64,000 bases of DNA from assembly GCA_003971905.1 (NCBI GenBank), contig RSEE01000097.1, positions 1 to 64,000 of the forward strand. The letters are read 5' to 3'. This document shows positions 58,901 through 64,000 of this stretch, in pieces. Each line of letters opens with the position of its first letter. Position 1 is the stretch's first letter. The notes beneath the pieces were generated by a model. It was not told the origin of the DNA. It did not search any database and was given only the letters and a program-made list of their open reading frames with translations. The stretch is from Moniliella sp. 'wahieum' (Eukaryota; Basidiomycota; Moniliellomycetes; Moniliellales; Moniliellaceae). A program made the translations under genes and the position numbers.

Positions 58901-60047
58901 GGGCCAATGTCTGGTCCAGAGAGCCCGCCTGGCTGGCCTCGGCCGCATGCGAGCAACAATGAATCATGGATGCGGTGGTGGTGGTGGTGGCTCAGCAGTA
59001 GCGACCCATGGCTCGATGTGGATGGCGCCTGACGTCATGGTGGAAACGCAAGCAGCGCACTGGGCGTCACGCGTCACGCGTCAGGAGAGCTACGCTCGAT
59101 GACGTAACCGGAATGGCCACATTCAATATTCAATCCACTCACAACTCTTCCGTCTCAGCGAGTACTCGCCGGCCTCGGCAGTCTCCAGCTGCCCCAACCC
59201 AAAGCAAGTCAGGCTGTGAGGGATATGGTGTCGCCCAGCCGCCCTCCTCGTTCCTACCAGGCCTCCATTCCACCACAACGGGCAGAGGGAGGGGGGGGGG
59301 GGGCGGGACTGTATGGGCCAGCCATGGAGTATTCGTGTCGAATCAGTCGATTCAAATGCGCTCGCGACATGGTGATCCTCCAGACCCTTTCGCCTTTCCA
59401 CGCTCTGCATGCCCCCCACACACAGTGTCTGTGCATAGCGTCACAGGGATTGGGGATTGGGGATTGGCTCAGCAGCAGGGGCAGTGAGGCCAGTGAGGCC
59501 GAGGCGTGTGGCCCTGACCGAGTCCTGAGTCGGAGCTCAGAAGCTTGAGACGCCCCCCCACGCGGTCGCTTGGGTACCTCAGACGCCCCGCAGACGCCCC
59601 CTGGAAGTCTCGCCTGGTAAAGGCCTAGCAGACTCGGATGCTCATCTGTGTTGGGCGCTGGCGCCCAGCAAGTCACGTGGCCCGACCGCCACCTGCCGCC
59701 GGTTGCCGTCTCCCTGGCAGCTGGGCGGTGCCAGCACCAGACGCATCTCAGTGCTCTGCCCCGCCAGGCAGGGGGGCAGTCTCTGGCCTCGCCCCATCTG
59801 GGGCAGTAATTCTCGTAATTACCAGGAACCGCTGATGCTTCGGCCAGGGGGCGCACAAGGGCACACAGCGGCGTTAACCCCGCTCTTCCACTGCCTCTTC
59901 GGCCAGCGTCAACCTTCAAAACGCCTACCGCAGCCATCTCCTTGCCATCGCTCCTGCACCCTCTGCCACCACCATCATCACCACCATCGCCATCCCTCTC
60001 CTCTTCCTCCTCTCGTCTCGTTCCGTATTACCCTGCCCCCCACCCCC
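58901..60047. other. Divergent intergenic region
   Basis: Contains GTGGTGGTGG (58973-58990), CGTCACGCGTCACGCGTCAG (59065-59084), a G run (59291-59304), GGGATTGGGGATTGG (59451-59466) and CAGTGAGGCCAGTGAGGCC (59483-59501). Long open frames on both strands over GC-rich sequence are not supported as genes. Confidence 0.55.
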
Positions 60048-62834
60048 ATGCCAGACCAATCCCTGTCGCTTGGCTTGCTCCCCCACGAACTCAAAGTGCA
60101 TGTGGCCCGGATGGTGTACCTGTTGGGGCGGCCGGCATCCGTGGCCGACACATGCACCAGTTCCCCTATCCCCAGTCCTCGGCCGGAGCGACGTGGGTAG
60201 ACCCAGCCCATGAAGAGCAAAGTGGCCCCACCACTCTGGACCTTAAGTTGGTGAGCAAGGCATGGAACGCTGCTTCCCGCCCCTTCCTCTTTCGCGAGGT
60301 ACACATCGGGTGGCCGTTTAGTTTCATCCTTCTGCTCCGCACTCTGGGCGCGAGTCATCTCCTGGTAGCTGCCTATGACACCCTGGGAGAAGCCAAGACG
60401 GTCAATATGGACCCCACCGATCCCGCCTCCTTCCCACGCATGGTCGCTGCTGCCGGTTTTGCCCAGGCCACGGGCACCGCATGGTGGTTGCCCTCCCATA
60501 AGGGCAAGGCCCCAATGACTGCCCATCCCCACGGCTTGCCTGTCCCATTTGACGACACAGCCGCCTCCTCACCTGCGCCATTCCCTGTTCGGGCCGCTTG
60601 CTTCCGGACGATGAGGGCGAGCTAGAACTCATTTGGGACGAACTACTGTCCTCCGAGGTGACTGAGACCGAGACGGACTTGACAGACGAGTCGGACAACA
60701 CGCTGGCGCCACGAACCAAGCCGAAACGTTATGTGGTTGCGCTCAAGCAAGATGGATCGTTGCGGCAATGTACGCTATTTTTCTATTCTGGTGTTGAGTT
60801 TTCGCATATGCTAACCTGCCAAAACAAAAGTGCATCGCTATGTACGCCTCTTGGACTTCTCCACCTTCCATACTCAAGGTCTCAAACGACTGTGGGACAA
60901 GGTGTGGTCGCGCGCTTCGTGACCCCTTCACGTCTTCTGGCCTTGATCACCGCGGTGCGCGAGAACCTTACCTCTTTTGCGGCGTGCGAGACGATGGACT
61001 CGGCATTGACGTTGCCCGTGTTGGAAGCACTCTTGCTCCGACCCGATGACAAAGAGGCTTCTTGGCCGTCGGAGTTGTCCCTCCCCGCACCAGTCTGTCT
61101 CCGACGGGCCAAGAACTGAGCCGGAGTCGAAGTCGAGGGCGCACGTTTCAGCGTCGGCCAGCATCGTTGCGAGGCGTCTCGCTCGAGTCGGTCCACGGAG
61201 ACGGAGTACCTCCCTCTCGATCCGGGCCAACCTACAAGATCCCGACGCGCCACTAGGAAAGAAGCAGCTCGAAGCACTTGACTTGTGCGGGTGTGTGAGC
61301 AGCGTGTTCCAAGCTGCCCTGATGGAATTTGTTGAGCGACACCTCACTCGCCGGACTGAGGAGCCGTTTCCTCCCCCTCTGCTCGAACGTCGTGGACGCA
61401 CGCTCACGCGCTCGCGCCTTGTTCCGCTCCCCGATGCCGTCACGGAGAGTCAGGGGAAGAGTCGGAGTGTGGACGTATGGTCCAAGGCCACTGACTCGCA
61501 GCTCCACCTACACGCCCCCCCAGCCTCTCGACGTCCACGCCATGCTGCAAGGTCCTCGTGCAGCATCGATGACGGACCAGTGGCGGTCCCGCTCCATGTC
61601 CACCTCCCGTCCTCGGCCACGGCGAAGGGCTCGTTCGCACTCTTCCAGTCAGGCACGGGAAGGTACTACCGTGCAGATTCCCAGTGTGCAACGACTTGGG
61701 CTTAGCGGTGTTCGTGCACCGACCGAGTGCCTGCACACATTTATCCTTGCCTTCCCCCGACTTACCCACTTGGACTTAAGTGGGACCCTGGTAACTGACA
61801 ATCTGCTGGCGTCCCTTGCGGTGGGACCGTTGTTCTTACCGGTCTCAGTTTGGCCGAGTGCAAACTGCTCTCCTCACGGGCCATCACGGACCTTGTCCTC
61901 TCGCCCGTGTGTGCTTCGCTTACCCAACTCAGTCTCCGACGTACCCCGACGGCCCGGCCTTGACTCGGGACGATGCGCAGCAACTCTTTCAGCCCCCTTT
62001 CTTCGGGGCGCGGTTGATTATTTGGACCTAGGTGGGTGCGGGCTGAACGATGACCTGCTGGAGCTGTTGCCGGCCCAAGCGCACTTACTTGACCTTGGTC
62101 TGAGCTACAACCGCACCTGTCTCTCACCTCGATTGCCAATTGGGTCCTGAGCCGAGCGAGGGGGGTGGAAGTTCTGACTTGGCCTACTCGTGTGACCAGG
62201 CGGCGCAGGGGCTGGTGACTGCGAACAAACTGTACACCATGCTCCTCGGTCCGCTCGGGGAGGCCAAGCCGCTCAGTTTGGCAGACCAACTAGCCTACCT
62301 GGACCGTCCGGACCTAGTGCCCCCGCAAGAAGCAGCAAGTAACCTCCTCGTCGTGGAGCTTTCGCCTGCTGTGCTCCACACGGTAGGTGCGGCATCAGTT
62401 CTTGGCGTGCGGTCCGTGGGGCCGGCCGACGCGGATGGGTGGTGGACACACGGGCGAAACGCGTGGAACAAACTAGGAAGAACGGCGAGACGGACGAGAC
62501 GGACGCATCCATGAGGGCCCGAGCTATTCCTGAGTCCAACTCACCGTGTGCAACGACGATCCTTCCCAGGACGAATGGGACTTGGTTCTCACCCGTCCCC
62601 CCTCACCTATCCCTTCCGCTGTGCCCGTTCATCTGTGACCCCGGAGCAGGAACCGGGGGTGCGTGTACTTCGTTCGGAACCTAGTGCTACACACCACCTT
62701 CAAGCGCTGGCGGACAATGACTTTAACCCTGCCTCGGTTGGATGGCACTCTCAAAGATGGCCATCGTTCAGGGCGCGGCGTTTCTTGGGAGAGAAGAGGG
62801 CGCGTATGCCCATGTTGCCTTTGCCCGCTCCTAA
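60048..62834 (+). CDS. F-box / leucine-rich-repeat protein
   Basis: Begins MPDQSLSLGLLPHELKVHVA at 60048. The F-box-like N-terminus pairs LLPHELKVHVARMVYLLGRP with, after a Ser/Pro insertion, LKLVSKAWNAASRPFLFREV. An acidic segment (DDEGELELIWDELLSSEVTE) follows. Intron 60770-60830 (61 nt, branch-point-like TGCTAAC at 60808-60814) joins SLRQ to LHRYVRLLDF. Then FVTPSRLLALITAVRENLTS and ALTLPVLEALLLRP, and leucine-rich repeats: LEALDLCGCVSSVFQAALME, FPRLTHLDLSGTLVTDNLLA, VDYLDLGGCGLNDDLLELLP, LLDLGLSYN. The C-terminal part contains CNDDPSQDEWDLVLTRPPSP and probably ends MAIVQGAAFLGREEGAYAHV...FARS with TAA at 62832-62834; another frame would end at 62893. Such proteins are expected to recruit substrates to SCF ubiquitin ligases or act as LRR adaptors; the target is unknown. 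Several frame breaks, for example near 60190, 60600, 60920 and 61130-61260. Confidence 0.75.
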
Positions 62835-64000
62835 CCGCCCTGGCCTCGTCCAACAAAAGGCGGTTGCAAAGTGCTCAAAGATATTATATTTGAGTGGGTG
62901 GCAGGCAGTGTTGTGTACCACACATGTATTACGTTGATGGCACCCAAATCCCTGTATTCATTTCCTCTCGTGAACGCGTAAGCCGACATCAGTTCCATTC
63001 AAAGGGGAAACGCCAGGCTGCTTGATGGTCTCCCATCAAGGTCGATTTTGTCCGGCGTTGCTTCTGTTGCTTCGCTCGGGCAGGAAGAACTAAGAAGGAA
63101 TCAGGCAAAATGGGTCTGGTTGCGGATAGCGGTGGCACCCCACATCTTTACACCTCGCTCAAACGACCAACACTGCAGGTTAGCGATCCTTGCCAGATAG
63201 GAATGGCTATTCAGTCCTTTGTGTCATCGTTATCCACTGAGGAACGAATGGATACAGTAGTGAAGAGTTACTTTTGGCGTTAGTGTATTGTCCTTTTCGC
63301 CTCTCTCTCAGGCCGGCTGATGGTGACTCATACCGCGGTCAGTACGCAGTACGCTACTCGGTTATAGTATGTGTGGCGAACGAAGACGCGACGGGGGGTA
63401 CGCCTGGTTCCGGCGCGGCAAATAGGGACCCAAAAACGAAAACCGAATACACCCTCAGTACTCAGTAGGATTGATGCAATGGATGGCATAACTAGTAATG
63501 CCCGCGACAGTCATCAGTAACTAGTACTACACCGTTGTGACATGTGACCCGTGAAACCCGCGCTAACCTGCTAACCGGTTAGAACCCGACCCACTCGGAA
63601 CCAGTATCCACCGATGTGATTCCTGTGATTGATGCGGACGGTGGGCAGCGAACGTTCAGAACGCGAGCGACCCCTGAAAATCCAGAACAGAAGACGGGGT
63701 GCGCCAAAAATGGAGTGGCAAGCTGCTTCAGCTTCAAGCTTCAAAAGCTTCTCGTAGCTTCCACTTGACGCTGACGATGACGACGGTGACTGGTGTGACG
63801 GAAAGTGACATTGACAGGTGACAAAGAGGCAGGTGACCCGGTGACAAGTTTCAATGTGACCGATGACCGGTGACCGGTGACACTTGACGCGCTCGACGCG
63901 TGACGGTCGAACCATTTCAGGTGCGCGCATTACACGATGATCGATGAACTGCGCTACGGAAGAAGACTGTGGATATGCCCCCCGTCCCCCCGTCTTCCTT
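62835..64000. other. Intergenic region with GTGAC repeats
   Basis: No supported gene. 63720-63750 has GCTTCAGCTTCAAGCTTCAAAAGCTT; 63780-63905 is full of GTGAC/GGTGACCGG units ending with TGACGCGCTCGACGCGTGACGG. AGTACTCAGTAGG and ACTAGTAATGCC-type motifs lie at 63450-63530. Confidence 0.55.

Noticed and set aside
59254-59937. 227-codon minus-strand open frame upstream of the Lgl-like gene, considered as its missing N-terminus
   Set aside because: No WD40 or Lgl-like motifs; high-GC chance frame.

Overview
The window reads as nuclear DNA of a filamentous or yeast-like fungus, most likely a basidiomycete. Genes are split by short GT-AG introns (56-176 nt, usually with a GTACGT- or GTATGT-like donor). 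The recognisable gene families are fungal: a tetraspanin, an S8 subtilase, an Lgl/Sro7-type protein, a Pps1-type dual-specificity phosphatase, an AFG1 ATPase, Mrp10, a DUF2235 (Tle1-like) protein, a fungal CofD/UPF0052 protein and an F-box/leucine-rich-repeat protein. The low intron number per gene would suit Ustilaginomycotina or Pucciniomycotina, but that placement is inference.

Layout. 0-12 kb is a gene-rich block on the plus strand: an unidentified gene ending at 1364, the CofD/UPF0052 gene, a Ppn2-like membrane metallophosphatase and a DUF2235 hydrolase. 12-29 kb is gene-poor and carries a complete Ty1/copia retrotransposon (17574-22633, minus strand, identical 160-bp LTRs, TCAGT target duplication) plus older dispersed repeats. 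29-43 kb is a second gene block: tetraspanin, subtilase, Mrp10, AFG1-like ATPase, a GNAT acetyltransferase and a small secreted double-psi-barrel protein. 43-54 kb is again poor in recognised genes: islands of short palindromic motifs, two intron-bearing tRNA-Pro genes, repeat copies and one unidentified membrane protein. 54-63 kb holds the Pps1-like phosphatase, a compact Lgl/Sro7-like gene (minus strand) and the F-box/LRR gene. These are housekeeping or regulatory genes with no evident common pathway.

A dominant property is that almost every longer conserved gene must be read through one or more small frame breaks (mostly 1-2 nt missing), while the two shortest spliced genes (Mrp10, secreted double-psi-barrel protein) are intact. 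This is more easily explained by consensus indel errors in a long-read assembly than by wholesale gene death, so spans are given for whole genes and not for single open frames.
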